The notes below the pieces were generated by a model. That model saw only the letters and a program-made list of their open reading frames with translations, did not search any database and was not told the DNA's origin. Source: Gonocerus acuteangulatus (Eukaryota; Arthropoda; Insecta; Hemiptera; Coreidae). Taken from it: DNA of 64,000 nt. This document shows positions 9,787 through 21,774 of the stretch, piece by piece (position 1 is the first letter of the stretch; each line of letters starts with the position of its first letter). The stretch covers positions 84,038,036-84,102,035 of the forward strand of contig OX328126.1 of NCBI GenBank assembly GCA_946811695.1, in the 5' to 3' direction. The position numbers were made by a program, and so were the translations under genes.

Positions 9787-9898
9787 GTGCTGTTGGCATT
9801 ATAGATAAGGGTGGCAACCTGTAGACAGCCCGGCGTTAATAGCCCTAATGTTGATACGCCGTTAAACACACACACACACACACACACAAAAAAAAACA
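9787..9898 (+). mobile_element. 5S rRNA-headed SINE, 5'-truncated
   Basis: It begins with the last nucleotides of the 5S head (tgctgttggcatta) and carries the same tail: 'gggtggcaacctgtagacag', 'ggcgttaatagcc', 'gatacgccgtt'. A (CA)n and A-rich run follows. The 9-bp duplication acatccatt lies at 9778-9786 and 9899-9907. This is the second 5S-type copy, which makes a single chance fusion less likely. Confidence 0.8.
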
Positions 9899-9929
9899 AC
9901 ATCCATTCTGTTGAATTGATTTTTTTGTA

Positions 9930-9970
9930 ATTAATCCAACAAAAAGATTTACTCTTTTTGTTGGATTAAT
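9930..9970. repeat. perfect 18-bp stem hairpin
   Basis: The arms 9930-9947 and 9953-9970 are exact inverted copies (attaatccaacaaaaaga) around tttac. No host element was identified. Confidence 0.7.
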
Positions 9971-10079
9971 GTAACAGAACATTCAGCACCAACACAAAAT
10001 AACACAGACACACAGAAAAAAGAAAAAAGAAGCGTGTCGAAATACATAAGAATACATGTATGTTGTCTTTGGAAGATAC

Positions 10080-10112
10080 CACTTTTGTGTGTGTGTGTGT
10101 GTGTGTGTGTGC
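10080..10112 (+). repeat. (TG)n microsatellite
   Basis: A run of about 13 TG dinucleotides. Confidence 0.9.
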
Positions 10113-10139
10113 CTGTGTTATTAATCTTAAAAAAACGCA

Positions 10140-10972
10140 CATTCGGTTTACTTAGAAGTAATTTTAAAAATAAATATAGAGAAGCCTATAAACACTTAAT
10201 TTTCGCGCTAATTAAATTTAATGTTGGGCAGCACTAAACCCTCACTTTCTGTTTTGCGAACATTGCCGATAAAACAGTGTTGAACTTAGACAGGCAACAA
10301 AAAATTCTGTTTGTTAACGACTTTGGCCTTAGTGTTTGTTCGAAACATTGGATACCATTTGCTGCCAAAATTCTGGCTTCTCATTCATTTTTCACATTAG
10401 TCTGTTCATGTAGATTTCATAGTTTCTCATAAATCAGCCTATGGAGTGTTTTATAGGATACTAAATTTGTTCAATGAATTTATCAAAATGGCGAAAATAC
10501 CTGAAATTTGATGAAACCACAATATTACTTTTGATTTTCCTACACTTCGAGTAGATGTATAATAGGATAATAATAATAATGACGGAGTTCCTGCAATTCT
10601 GGCCTTATTAGAGTCTACTGTACCATTAGAGAAGATATCCCTAGCCGATAGCGAAGACCCAGAGCCTTGCCAGCCGGCAGGATGTTTCCGATCTACGCAC
10701 AGCGACAGGTGTGGTGAAGGAGGCTACGCACGGCTTGGCACGCACCTGCATCACATCCTCTCAACCATTCACTAATCTATGCTTCGATTATACTGTAGGA
10801 AAAACTTTTCATTTGTTATTAGAATTAAACCTAGTTCCTCCCTTTGAATAGGAAATCCGCTTATGAGATGATGAAGCAATCCAGTGAGAAATTTTGAGGT
10901 TTCATGAACATTATTTTGATGATTTCCTAAAGCCCAGAGGGAGGAAATGATCAAAATAAGGAGTTATTAATT
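10140..10972. other. unassigned DNA with a Helentron-like remnant
   Basis: At about 10830-10890 a degenerate copy of the family A 3' region ('gttcctccctttgaatagg', 'cgcttatgag', 'gaagcaatcc') is seen on the minus strand, and 'gacggagttcctgc' at 10581 resembles a family A 5' tip. The rest has no recognised feature. Confidence 0.45.
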
Positions 10973-11598
10973 AAGCTTGACCTCAGAGTTTTCTTTTGAG
11001 AAGAAAAATATCATAAGAAAAAAATAGTTTCTATAACCCTCAGATATTTTGTTATTTATACATGTGTACCTCAGAATAGCATTTACGCACCTGTAATTAA
11101 GCTTGACCTCAGAGTTTTCTTTTGAGAAGAAAAATATCATAAGAAAAAAATAGTTTCTATAACCCTCAGATATTTTGTTATTTATACATGTGTACCTCAG
11201 AATAGCATTTACGCACCTGTAATTAAGCTTGACCTCAGAGTTTTCTTTTGAGAAGAAAAATATCATAAGAAAAAAATAGTTTCTATAACCCTCAGATATT
11301 TTGTTATTTATACATGTGCATCTCAGAATAGCATTTACGTACCTGTAATTAAGCTTGACCTCAGAGTTTTCTTTTGAGAAGAAAAATATCATAAGAAAAA
11401 AATAGTTTCTATAACCCTGAGATATTTTGTTATTTATACATGTGTATCTCAGAATAGTATTTACGTACCTGTAATTAAGCTTGACCTCAGAGTTTTCTTT
11501 TGAGAAGAAAAATATCATAAGAAAAAAATAGTTTCTATAACCCTCAGATATTTTGTTATTTATACATGTGTATCTCAGAATAGTATTTACGTACCTGT
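10973..11598. repeat. 126-bp tandem array, 5 copies
   Basis: The unit begins 'aagcttgacctcagag' at 10973, 11099, 11225, 11351 and 11477. Copies are over 95 percent alike by eye. 126 is a multiple of three, so an open minus-strand frame runs through the array as a by-product. It abuts a hammerhead-like motif at 11630-11661. Confidence 0.95.
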
Positions 11599-11629
11599 AA
11601 ATCTTGAAGAAACTGGTATTTATATTAGC

Positions 11630-11661
11630 GACGTTTCGAATCTGTTCAGGTTAGTCATCAG
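11630..11661 (-). ncRNA. hammerhead-core-like motif
   Basis: The minus strand reads CTGATGA, an imperfect stem-loop, then GAAACGTCG. The stem AACCUG/CAGAUU has one mismatch. It is similar in layout to motifs at 1926, 38154, 55043 and 15666. Catalytic activity is not shown. Confidence 0.35.
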
Positions 11662-12989
11662 GAATTTTATATTAAGCTATTGTAACTTTACAATTCATTT
11701 TAAGGTCAACAAATATTAAATTTTGTGAGTGAATATTAAATCAGGATAATATGCTTCATGATGAACCTCAACCTCATAATGAACTCGTGCCACTTTCTTC
11801 GATAATACATTGATCCTTCCCCACCCTCACCTTTAACTTACATAATATTAATATAATATACATTAATATTAATATATTATATTCAATATCATTTAATTAT
11901 GCTTCAATGGACTGCTGAGCACCAGTTATATCTTGGCCTTTTTAGCAGAAGGATTCTTTCTGGTTGGTTGTAATATATTTAGCGCCTGATGAGGTCTCCG
12001 ATGTTCGTGACAAGGAAAGCAAATAGAATGTGATACTTGTCGATTTTTTTATTATTATTAATAATGGAACTTCTTCCTTCTTTGTTAATGGAATTATCAG
12101 TTCAATATCGACTTCACGTGAGACTTCCCTTTCAGAATGCCCGGGAGTATGTAGGAAATAATTTCGGGGCGGTCTGGGACCATTTCTGGGATATGGAATA
12201 ATAACAATTTAGAACTTGGAATAGTTTTAGGCAAATAAAAACTATAGGTCCCCCTTCTATACGCCCATGTCATAATGAGTTGGTTTTGGGCAGAGAATGG
12301 TAAAAACCTTTCATTACCAATGATTCCGTCATGGTCCGGTACCATCTCCTGTAGGAATATCATTTCCTCCCCTGACCGGATCTTCCCACCGTTCCTACAT
12401 TCCCACGGCTCTATCTCCTACATCTTTCTACAGAACTATTAGTCGAATTACATCACTCATGTCTAGCCTCTGCTCTGCTTTCTCGTTCTCTCACATTTCA
12501 AGGTCTCTCGATCTGAAGTTAGAGGCTCATCAAACTTATATATTGTATATTTTATGTATTATCTTTAGTTTAATTCTTCTTAGGTAGGGGTAAAATCCAA
12601 CTTTTTGATGAAACTATTAACTCTGACTAACATTTCACATCATGAATCACAAATAAAAGGCTTAATAACTTAAATGTTTATCCCCTTTAAACCCATATCC
12701 TATCCTATCTTGCGTAAACATCCGACTGAGCCAACTGGACACTTCTGACTACCCAAGCCACCACCATCTATATTCTCTCACTTGTTGGTTGTTTCAAATT
12801 CTCAAGCATGCATGTTGTTAGAGCATGCTCAGAGGCACTGACAAAAGATCATCCAATATTCACCAATTAACTTGTAGCTCATTTTTTTCCTGTCATTTAT
12901 GTATGATGCCATGAAACGACACGATTTTTTCTCATTGTGATTCGGTGCTACGTACAGAATGGACACTCTATTTTATAGATATTAATGAC
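11662..12989. other. unassigned DNA
   Basis: No gene was recognised. The segment 12140-12245 matches the reverse complement of 17010-17120 ('aactattc.aagttctaaatt'), a dispersed repeat of unknown class. Confidence 0.5.
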
Positions 12990-13001
12990 ATTAAGATATC
13001 T

Positions 13002-13044
13002 GGTGCTAATGACCCCAGCAGTCGAAGCACAATGACAAAAAAAA
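13002..13044 (+). mobile_element. very short 5'-truncated SINE insertion
   Basis: Only 43 bp of SINE 3' end is present ('ggtgctaatgaccccagcag' plus a short A-rich end), but it is bordered by the 12-bp duplication attaagatatct at 12990-13001 and 13045-13056. The tail matches the Ile-type SINE at 36316-36640. Confidence 0.75.
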
Positions 13045-13475
13045 ATTAAGATATCTGCGCACACGGGAGTCTATATTTACATGTACAAAAATGACCCGTT
13101 TATTCACAGCCATATAACTCCAGTTATATCTGTAACAGAGTTTAGGAATCGTAATCATACGTAGCTTATATATTATACAAAAGATCCTGAAAATTTCACC
13201 TGTAAACTTTGAACGATCTTGAAACTAGAGAATTTAATAAATCAGTATTTTTACACTCACTCACTCATCCATAATCAAAATTATAAGGCGCTTCCCGGCC
13301 ATCATTTAACGAAATCTGGCCAAGTTTGAAATGCGAAAATAAGTGAGAGGGTTGTATTAGGTTCTTGACAACGTATAAAGGGCCTAAAACATTCTCCAAA
13401 AATATTTCATAGGCAAACTGTTTTTGGGAGGAGCCAGGAATTTGGCATTTTTTTCTCAACGTTAGTTATTTTGGG

Positions 13476-13477
<2 letters not shown>

Positions 13478-13537
<60 letters not shown>

Positions 13538-13648
13538 TATAGCCTTTATTAACAAAATAGTTATAATAAATAATAAAATAAATAAAAATTGATTAGTAAA
13601 TTAAATATTTTGCCTCTAATAAATAAATAATAATAATATAATTATTTG

Positions 13649-13710
<62 letters not shown>
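13478..13710. repeat. two (AT)n microsatellites
   Basis: Runs at 13478-13534 and 13659-13709 are separated by AT-rich DNA. Confidence 0.9.
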
Positions 13711-13711
<1 letters not shown>

Positions 13712-15635
13712 GGTGATGTAGATATTTTTCGAAAATTCTTTCTTTAGTACAAAAAAAGAATGTCTACATTTCTTCTGTGCTAAAAGAATATTTATAAAAG
13801 TTCAATGCTACTATAATGGATTTTATGATAACTCGAAGCGAATTGATTCCAATGGTTTTATAAATGTTTTACCGCTCGATCGAATTCCGGACCAATTCAG
13901 AAGAATTCCGAGCTATTTATTTCCCGTTTTCTTCCCTCCTTAAATATATTTTTCGCCGATAACGGATTCAGACGAAGGACTGCTTTATAAACCATGAGCC
14001 GAAAGGTTATAGAAATTGCAGTATTCACGAAGGGCCTTGAGACAATGTCATTGCCATGGAGGCGTGTTGCTATTGGTGACTGTAGCAACCAGACAGCTGA
14101 TTTAAACAGCTGTAATTACCAATGGCTGATTCATGTGCTAATTGTACAAACACATGATTGATAAGGAGGTGTTGGTAATCCGCATTTCGTTTACGTATTT
14201 GTTATAATGAACTGCTTTCAATTAGGGCCACTATAAATTTATGTATCATATGCGTCTTGTTTAATGATAAATGGGCTTTATGAAAATATGGTTTCCTAAG
14301 AAAGCGGTGACGCTATATGGACGCCTAGATATTTCGTTGGATGACGTCACCGAAACGTTGCACAGTGTCACGTGCAGTGTTCAAAAATAAGAAAAATGAA
14401 GTTTGAAAAACAAATGTTTGATGGTCAATATTAAAATTAGAACCTTGGAACCGAAAGAAACCATCAAAATTAGAATATAAAAACAAAGACTAAAAGCTAA
14501 GGATTAATTTGAATTGTTGCTACAAATACAAATATTAAAACTAGTTCTGTGGGTAAATATTTACTGTGGCTGTTCCAATCTTATTACTGAAACATTTTCA
14601 TTTTTCTTTTAACTTCTTCAAGTGTCAATCCTAAGTGACACGTTGATTGACCAATCTTGGCCAACAGTGCAAAAAATGTGTAAGTTCTAGTGTTTTAATT
14701 ATGTAAGAGATTCTCAGAATTTTTTGAAATTTAGAATTGATTTAGATGTCATTTTTTAAGTATTTTTTTGTGCTGAGTCGAATGAGACCACTACCAAATT
14801 GATAGAATAATTATTTTGGAAGATAAACGTTTTTTTTTATTTAAAAAAACCTGAAAAACAGCAAATATTCTATAGAAAAAAGTCATATTTTACTAAATTG
14901 TTAGAGATATGTAAAATTCAAAATGTATTTTTGAGTGCTGAGTCGAATAAACTGTTCTCGAGGTATTCCTCATTCTTGAAATTTGAGCATATAACGACTA
15001 AATTTAGCAGTTTCACAGGAGATATTTGATGGATCTCACTGTTTATGTTTAGTTACTTGCTAACACAACATTTTTAACAACTCTCTGCAGAAAAAATAAT
15101 GGTAAAGTCGTTTCTCATAAAATAATCGCATCGCTAATTGACACCTTCATTTTATTAGGCTGTGCGCACATACGGCCGAGCAAGGCGATGAAATTTATAG
15201 GAAACCAACTTCAAAACATGCACTTTAAGGTAAAACTATACGGAGAGCATAGCTAAATACAGTTTTTTTTCTACACCAAATAAACTAAGGATAATTGAGT
15301 TTCATTACAGACATACTTACAACCTAAATGCACCAAGTTCATGGTACATTTTGGCAAAAAAGAAAATTCGCTTAAAAGCTACATATAATCATGAGACTTC
15401 CTGGGTAATATCAATTTTTCAGGAATAAAATAAGTGGCATAAAATATTGTTTTACTTTTTACTAAAAACTGTGAGGTTTTTACTCAGCGAGAAAACGGTC
15501 AACAAAAAGGTTTTTTGTGATCACACCTATTAATAAAATGGAAAAGCAATATTAAAGCATATAGAATTGGCGAATAAGGCGGAAGGTCAATAAAATTACG
15601 CCAAACACTTTCAGACTTTTTATTATTATTCCCTA
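13711..15635. other. unassigned DNA
   Basis: No coding, RNA or mobile signature was recognised. Two divergent copies of a short segment containing 'gtgctgagtcgaat' occur near 14770 and 14936. Confidence 0.5.
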
Positions 15636-15666
15636 CATGTTTCGCACCATTTTGGCGCCTCTTCAG
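15636..15666 (-). ncRNA. hammerhead-core-like motif
   Basis: The minus strand reads CTGAAGA, G, the stem GCGCC/GGTGC, then GAAACATGT. There is one extra base between CTGANGA and the stem, as at the other loci here. Isolated; probably a relic of a Penelope-like or hairpin element. Confidence 0.35.
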
Positions 15667-15679
15667 GGGAATGTACTTA

Positions 15680-16850
15680 ATACATAAATTCAGCCTCAAC
15701 TTGAGGAGTAGAACCTTCCACTAGCAGGGCCTCGTCTAGACTCTAGAAGTATCTACTCCTCTTCTTTTTTTTTTTAAACTTCGTTTTTAATCTTTTTTTT
15801 TCGGTTTGCTTTAGTTTTTAATTGCTTGCTTAGATTGATTTTTTTTCAATAAAACATCACAAGTAATTGAGAAGCGTGTTTGTATTTTGAATTGACTTTG
15901 AGAGTCTTGCTTTAGATTGAGGAATTTCCGCTTCTAACCTGTGGGTGTTAACAATTTTCATGAAAGCATATAACAATTTTCATGTTTAGTTCTATTTTAA
16001 GCTTTCCAAATGACACTATGGATGAGAACGGATACGTCTTAAGATGACCCTGCGTAAACATCTGCCCGGGTCGAGATACTTGGCAGGCTTCAGGTAAGCG
16101 TTTATTGCACTTCATAAATCAAGATGCATTCTAGGAGAGCTGACAGATATTTTACCTGTAGTAAATCACGCAGCCAAATGCTATAGTAGAAATATAATTA
16201 TATTTTGTGGTTGTATGTGGCGTAGTTCATTAATAAATAACACTGCTTTCTCATTTTCTTGTAAAATTTTATTTTTTTTAATTGCATTTAACACTAAAAT
16301 GGACATGTTAGTAAAGCAAGTTAAGTAAATTAGAAACATATTCGTAGTAGAGTCTTCGTAGAGCGAAACTTGGGACGGCGGAAAGAGTAATTTCCGCTTA
16401 GAATAGTTTCTTGTGCCTTGCCGACAATCTTGCTTTTCTTTGGAATATGTGCTTACATTAAGAATGATCTAAACAAAGTAATAACTGTTTCTATTAGTGT
16501 ACTAAGTACTGTTCTACTGTTTCTATGTATACAAAATGACACCAGGGATATGAATGGAACCGCGCTAAGATGATGCAGGCCCCGCTTTCTTAGGATACCA
16601 TAGCTTTACTGAAAAAAAGTGTGTCACGCAAAATTAGATTCCTATGAAGATGAGTAGTGTATACCCGTATAATTTGTTAAACTGGTACTAATATACGGTA
16701 ATAATGTTTATACGAGGCACTACACTATTTAAGCAAACAATGGAGTTTTAGTTTATTGATCTTGAGGAATAATAAAAGCATCAATGTGCAAAAAAAGAAC
16801 ATCCCACATTGATTTACAGCGTAGAAAACGTATACAGCGCCCGTGTTCAA
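15680..16850. other. unassigned DNA with a family A tip
   Basis: A short match to the Helentron-like family A 5' tip ('gaaccgcgctaagatgatgc') lies at 16558-16580. Nothing else was recognised. Confidence 0.45.
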
Positions 16851-16854
16851 CCGC

Positions 16855-16940
16855 TCTAGTGGTATTAGTACTGGGGGGCTGAGGGGGTGCAGCCCCCACC
16901 AAATTTGGATTTGTATCGGTAAAATGTGCCATAAACCCTT
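16855..16940. repeat. dispersed C/G-rich repeat, copy 2
   Basis: Inverted match to 1-90. It is joined to a second dispersed segment at 17010-17120 that recurs inverted at 12140-12245. Confidence 0.55.
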
Positions 16941-17217
16941 TAAAATAAATTAAATAAGATCAATTAGTTCATAAAAAGTATTTTATTTTGGGTGTAATAG
17001 CGTTTTAGTTGGTTAAAACTATTCTAAGTTCTAAATTGTTAGGATTCCATACCCCGGAAATGGTCTCAGCCCCCCCCCCCGAAATTTTCCCAGCCCCCTC
17101 CGAAATGTCCCATGTATTAGTAACAACCAATACCCGAGCTTACAGCTCAATTCAATTTAAACATTATGCATCATTCTATATCGATAACCTCGAGGAGTAA
17201 ACCTAGACCCTTTGGTG

Positions 17218-18069
17218 TAGGGATGGGCGATAGTCGATAGTTGAGCACTATCGATAGGCCGATACTATCGGTTAAAAAATATCGATACTATCGATAGTTA
17301 TTCGATAGTGTCTTCCCCTATTTCGTACATACCTGTCCAATGAAGAATTTAATGTTATTGAGTGGAATTATCTATTACTTGCAGGATTAGGTATATTCAT
17401 AAGATTACACAAAGGTTTATAACGATAAACGAATTTATCTAAATTTATAAAAAACATTTACAAAGATAAAAATATCAAGAGGCACAAAAAAGTGCAATTA
17501 TTTCAAACTGTTTTAGTTGTCCTCCTTGAGGCACATATTAACAGAAATTAAAAAAAAAAAAAAAAAAAACACATTTCCGCTTTTCTTTGGCTCAGTCTGT
17601 TCCGCTGCTCATAAATGTTTTTTCCGGTGGATGAAAATACACATTCTGAGGCTACTGACTAGCAAAGGTATTTTCTGGCTACACTATGTAGTTGGTTGCT
17701 TACACCAGACGGTTTTTTTCAGTATTTAATTCACCAGACGTCAGTAACTAATACCACAGCCCTCCAGACGCTGACCACTTCAATTCTAAAAAAAAGTAAT
17801 TACTCTATCGATAGTAACTATCGGCTATCGCCCATCCCTACTATCGACTATCGCCCATCCCTACTATCGACTATCGCCCATCCCTACTATCGACTATCGC
17901 CATCCTTACTATCGACTATCGCCCATCCCTACTATCGACTATCGCCCATCCCTACTATCGACTATCGCCCATCCCTACTATCGACTATCGCCCATCCCTA
18001 CTATCGACTATCGCCCATCCCTACTATCGACTATCGCCCATCCCTACTATCGACTATCGCCCATCCCTA
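17218..18069. mobile_element. non-autonomous hAT-type element with amplified terminus
   Basis: The left end is tagggatgggcgatagtcga and the right end is its inverse. The 8-bp duplication ctttggtg lies at 17210-17217 and 18070-18077. The right 250 bp are about 11 tandem copies of a 23-bp unit (ctatcgactatcgcccatcc plus cta) that is the terminal inverted repeat itself. No transposase motif was seen inside. Confidence 0.85.
17819..18069. repeat. 23-bp tandem array of the element's own terminus
   Basis: About 11 copies, with one degenerate copy near 17898. The unit equals the left terminal inverted repeat read in reverse. Confidence 0.9.
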
Positions 18070-18077
18070 CTTTGGTG

Positions 18078-19072
18078 CAGAGATGGGCCAAATTTTATTT
18101 ATAAATAAAAATACGAATTTATTCGTACTTCATATATTTGTGTATACGAATATAAATAAATTCGTACTTCATATATTTTTGAATACGAATATAAATAAAT
18201 TCGTATTCATAAGTGTGAATACGAATTTATTTTTATTCACATATATTAAATATAAAAATACAAATAAAATTTTATTCGCAAATTTTTCTGCGAATAAAAA
18301 TAAATTCACAGAAAAAATTGTAAATAATCACAAAAAATGTGAATATTTACAAAAAATCAAGTGATTACAAAAAAAAATCACATTAAAATATACGAATAAA
18401 AATTTATTAATATTATAATTTGTGAATAAAAATTTATTCACAATAAAATTCGCAAATAAATCATGAATTTATTCGTATTGAGATGATATTACGAAAGTTA
18501 TTGAAGGTGTTTTTTTTTTTTTGTTTTTTTTTTTAAGGCGTTTAACGTCTAGGTTATTAGCGCGTAGATTTTTTGTTTACCCCGAGCTCGTCGCGGGACC
18601 ACCTGCCATGCTGCAGGGACACAGTTTGTCATCTGTACCTCCATAAAAAAAAAGAAAAAAAAAGAAAAAAAAAAAAAAAAAAACCTTCAAAAACTTTCGT
18701 AATATCATCTCAATGCGAATAAATTCATAATATATTTGCGAATCTTATTGTGAATAAATTTTTATTCACAAATTATAATGTGAATAAATTTTTATTCGTA
18801 TATTTTAATGTGATCTTTTTTTAATCACTTGATTTTTTGTAAATATTCACATTTTTTGTGATTATTTACAATTTTTTCTGTGAATTTATTTTTATTCGCA
18901 GAAAAATTTGTGAATAAAATTTTATTTGTATTTTCATATTTAATATACGTGAATAAAAATAAATTCCTATTCACACGTATGAATACGAATTTATTTATAT
19001 TCGTATTCACAAATATATGAAGTACGAATAAATTCGTATTTTTATTTATAAATAAAATTATGCCCATCTCTG
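18078..19072. mobile_element. hAT-type foldback element, copy 1
   Basis: Ends are cagagatgggc and its inverse. Long inverted arms of about 420 bp surround a roughly 170-bp centre (about 18510-18685). The target duplication ctttggtg lies at 18070-18077 and 19073-19080; the left copy is shared with the preceding element. The centre carries, on the minus strand, a SINE-like tail ('ctaataacctagacgttaaa' then 'cgcctt' and A). Copy 2 at 30321 has the same centre. Confidence 0.87.
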
Positions 19073-19085
19073 CTTTGGTGTCAGT

Positions 19086-20812
19086 TAAATGAAAATATCC
19101 TAGCAGTATAAGTTGTCTCCCTTTTACACCACTCTGTATTAATTTGACGCCATTTCACGGTATCTCGAGAGAGGACAGGCCGACTTGTACCTCCTGCAAT
19201 ATCCTAGCAGTATAAGATTTCTACCATTTACACCACTCTGTATTAATTTGACGCCATTTCACGGTATCTCGAGAGAGGACTTGTACCTCCTGCAATATCC
19301 TAGCAGTATAAGATTTCTACCATTTACACCACTCTGTATTAATTTGACGCCATTTCACGGTATCTCGAGAGAGGACTTGTACCTACTGCAATATCCTAGC
19401 AGTATAAGATTTCTACCATTTACACCACTCTGTATTAATTTGACGCCATTTCACGGTATCTCGAGAGAGGACTTGTACCTCCTGCAATATCCTAGCAGTA
19501 TAAGATTTCTACCATTTACACCACTCTGTATTAATTTGACGCCATTTCACGGTATCTCGAGAGAGGACAGGCCGACTTGTACCTCCTGCAATATCCTAGC
19601 AGTATAAGATTTCTACCATTTACACCACCCTGTATTAATTTGACGCCATTTCACGGTATCTCGAGAGAGGACAGGCCAACTTGTACCTCCTGCAATATCC
19701 TAGGAGTATAAGTATTCTACCATTTACACCACTCTGTATTAATTTGACGCCATTTCACGGTATCTAGAGAGAGGACAGGCCGACTTGTACCTCCTGCAAT
19801 ATCCTAGGAGTATAAGATTTCTACCATTTACACCACTCTGTATTAATTTGACGCCATTTCACGGTATCTCGAGAGAGGACTTGTACCTCCTGCAATATCC
19901 TAGCAGTATAAGATTTCTACCATTTACACCACTCTGTATTAATTTGACGCCATTTCACGGTATCTCGAGAGAGGACAGGCCGACTTGTACCTCCTGCAAT
20001 ATCCTAGCAGTATAAGATTTCTACCATTTACACCACCCTGTATTAATTTGACGCCATTTCACGGTATCTCGAGAGAGGACAGGCCAACTTGTACCTCCTG
20101 CAATATCCTAGGAGTATAAGATTTCTACCATTTACACCACTCTGTATTAATTTGACGCCATTTCACGGTATCTCGAGAGAGGACAGGCCAACTTGTACCT
20201 CCTGCAATATCCTAGCAGTATAAGATTTCTACCATTTACACCACTCTGTATTAATTTGACGCCATTTCACGGTATCTCGAGAGAGGACAGGCCGACTTGT
20301 ACCTCCTGCAATATCCTAGCAGTATAAGATTTCTACCATTTACACCACTCTGTATTAATTTGACGCCATTTCACGGTATCTCGAGAGAGGACAGGCCAAC
20401 TTGTACCTCCTGCAATATCCTAGGAGTATAAGTTTTCTACCATTTACACCACTCTGTATTAATTTGACGCCATTTCACGGTATCTCGAGAGAGGACTTGT
20501 ACCTCCTGCAATATCCTAGGAGTATAAGTATTCTACCATTTACACCACTCTGTATTAATTTGACGCCATTTCACGGTATCTCGAGAGAGGACTTGTACCT
20601 CCTGCAATATCCTAGGAGTATAAGTATTCTACCATTTACACCACTCTGTATTAATTTGACGCCATTTCACGGTATCTCGAGAGAGGACTTGTACCTCCTG
20701 CAATATCCTAGGAGTATAAGTATTCTACCATTTACACCACTCTGTATTAATTTGACGCCATTTCACGGTATCTCGAGAGAGGACAGGCCGACTTGTACCT
20801 CCTGCAATATAG
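19086..20812 (+). repeat. 96/104-bp satellite, about 17 copies
   Basis: The unit runs 'ttgtacctcctgcaatatcc', 'accactctgtattaatttga', 'cggtatctcgagagaggac'. It exists in two lengths, 96 bp and 104 bp, differing by the 8 bp aggccgac or aggccaac. The 96-bp form (32 codons) clusters in runs at about 19185-19560 and 20401-20790, leaving long accidental open frames. At the right edge the last unit reads through into a LINE-like segment. Confidence 0.93.
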
Positions 20813-20843
20813 ATTTGTCGATAAAACATATTCTAACAGTCTG
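20785..20843 (+). pseudogene. LINE (Jockey-like) ORF2 C-terminal fragment
   Basis: The frame encodes RPTCTSCNIDLSIKHILTVC, resembling the cysteine knuckle near the end of Jockey-type ORF2 (P-x-C-x2-C followed by a KHIL-x2-C block). It continues directly out of the last satellite unit, whose 5' half encodes SRED in the same frame. Confidence 0.55.
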
Positions 20844-20876
20844 TACACTAATGACACTCACAAATATTCATTAATA

Positions 20877-21213
20877 TTGTAGAAGTTATATCAGTGAAAT
20901 GTATATATGTTAGAAGTTATATCATATATATGTATATTGTAGAAGTTATATCAGTGAAATGTATATATGTTAGAAGTTATATCATATATATGTATATTGT
21001 AGAAGTTATATCAGTGAAATGTATATATGTTAGAAGTTATATCATATATATGTATATTGTAGAAGTTATATCAGTGAAATGTATATATGTTAGAAGTTAT
21101 ATCTTATATATGTATATTGTAGAAGTTATATCAGTGAAATGTATATATGTTAGAAGTTATATCATATATATATATATTGTAGAAGTTATATCAGTGAAAT
21201 GTATATATGTTAG
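20877..21213. repeat. 60-bp tandem array, about 5.5 copies
   Basis: The unit 'gtagaagttatatcagtgaa' plus 'atgtatatatgttagaagtt' and so on repeats exactly every 60 bp with one or two substitutions. It contains two half-units sharing 'agaagttatatca'. Confidence 0.95.
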
Positions 21214-21774
21214 CGTTTTTAAGATGTTTAATTTTTGCTTCAATATGTCGGCTACCACCTGTTAGAAATTCGGTCAGGTCCACAGATATGTAGAACATTT
21301 CTTGTCGTCTTCCATTTCGTCAGTTCAATGTTAGTGTTGCTCTGTTTTCAATCTTCGATAAGTTCCATTTATTACGTAATCATTCTCTACGTATAATCAA
21401 ACTTCCTTCAAAGGATGGGGGAGGAAAGATTTTTAAGAAGTTCTCCCCGAAGAACTAACTTAACGCCATAAAATACGCGAGGTCTTGGACAATTTCCTTG
21501 GTAAGGGTTGTGAAGGAGACTTTGTTCATATACAAAATGAAAAGTTATTTTGTAAAACACTTTCTGGCTAAATGCCAATCTACATATTAGTACGTTCTTG
21601 GAGTAAACACATCTATTTAAAATTATTAAGAATTATCCTAAACAATGCGTCTACCGGAGAAATAGCCTTTATTCTTACTACGAGAAGAATAATAGTTTAT
21701 TCTTGTTGTTTTGTTTTTTTTCTTCTTCTTTTTATTGCGGCGTATATTTGGCTGGATCTCCTGGCCAAATAAAT
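21214..21774. other. unassigned DNA
   Basis: No recognised feature. Confidence 0.5.

Noticed and set aside
10967..11518. 183-codon repeat protein
   Set aside because: Generated by a 126-bp non-coding array without stops in one frame.
17696..18364. 222-codon protein
   Set aside because: Consists of a 23-bp transposon-end array plus AT-rich foldback DNA.
19185..20874. Repeat-protein genes (open frames of 76-157 codons)
   Set aside because: They are by-products of the 96-bp satellite unit, which is a multiple of three.
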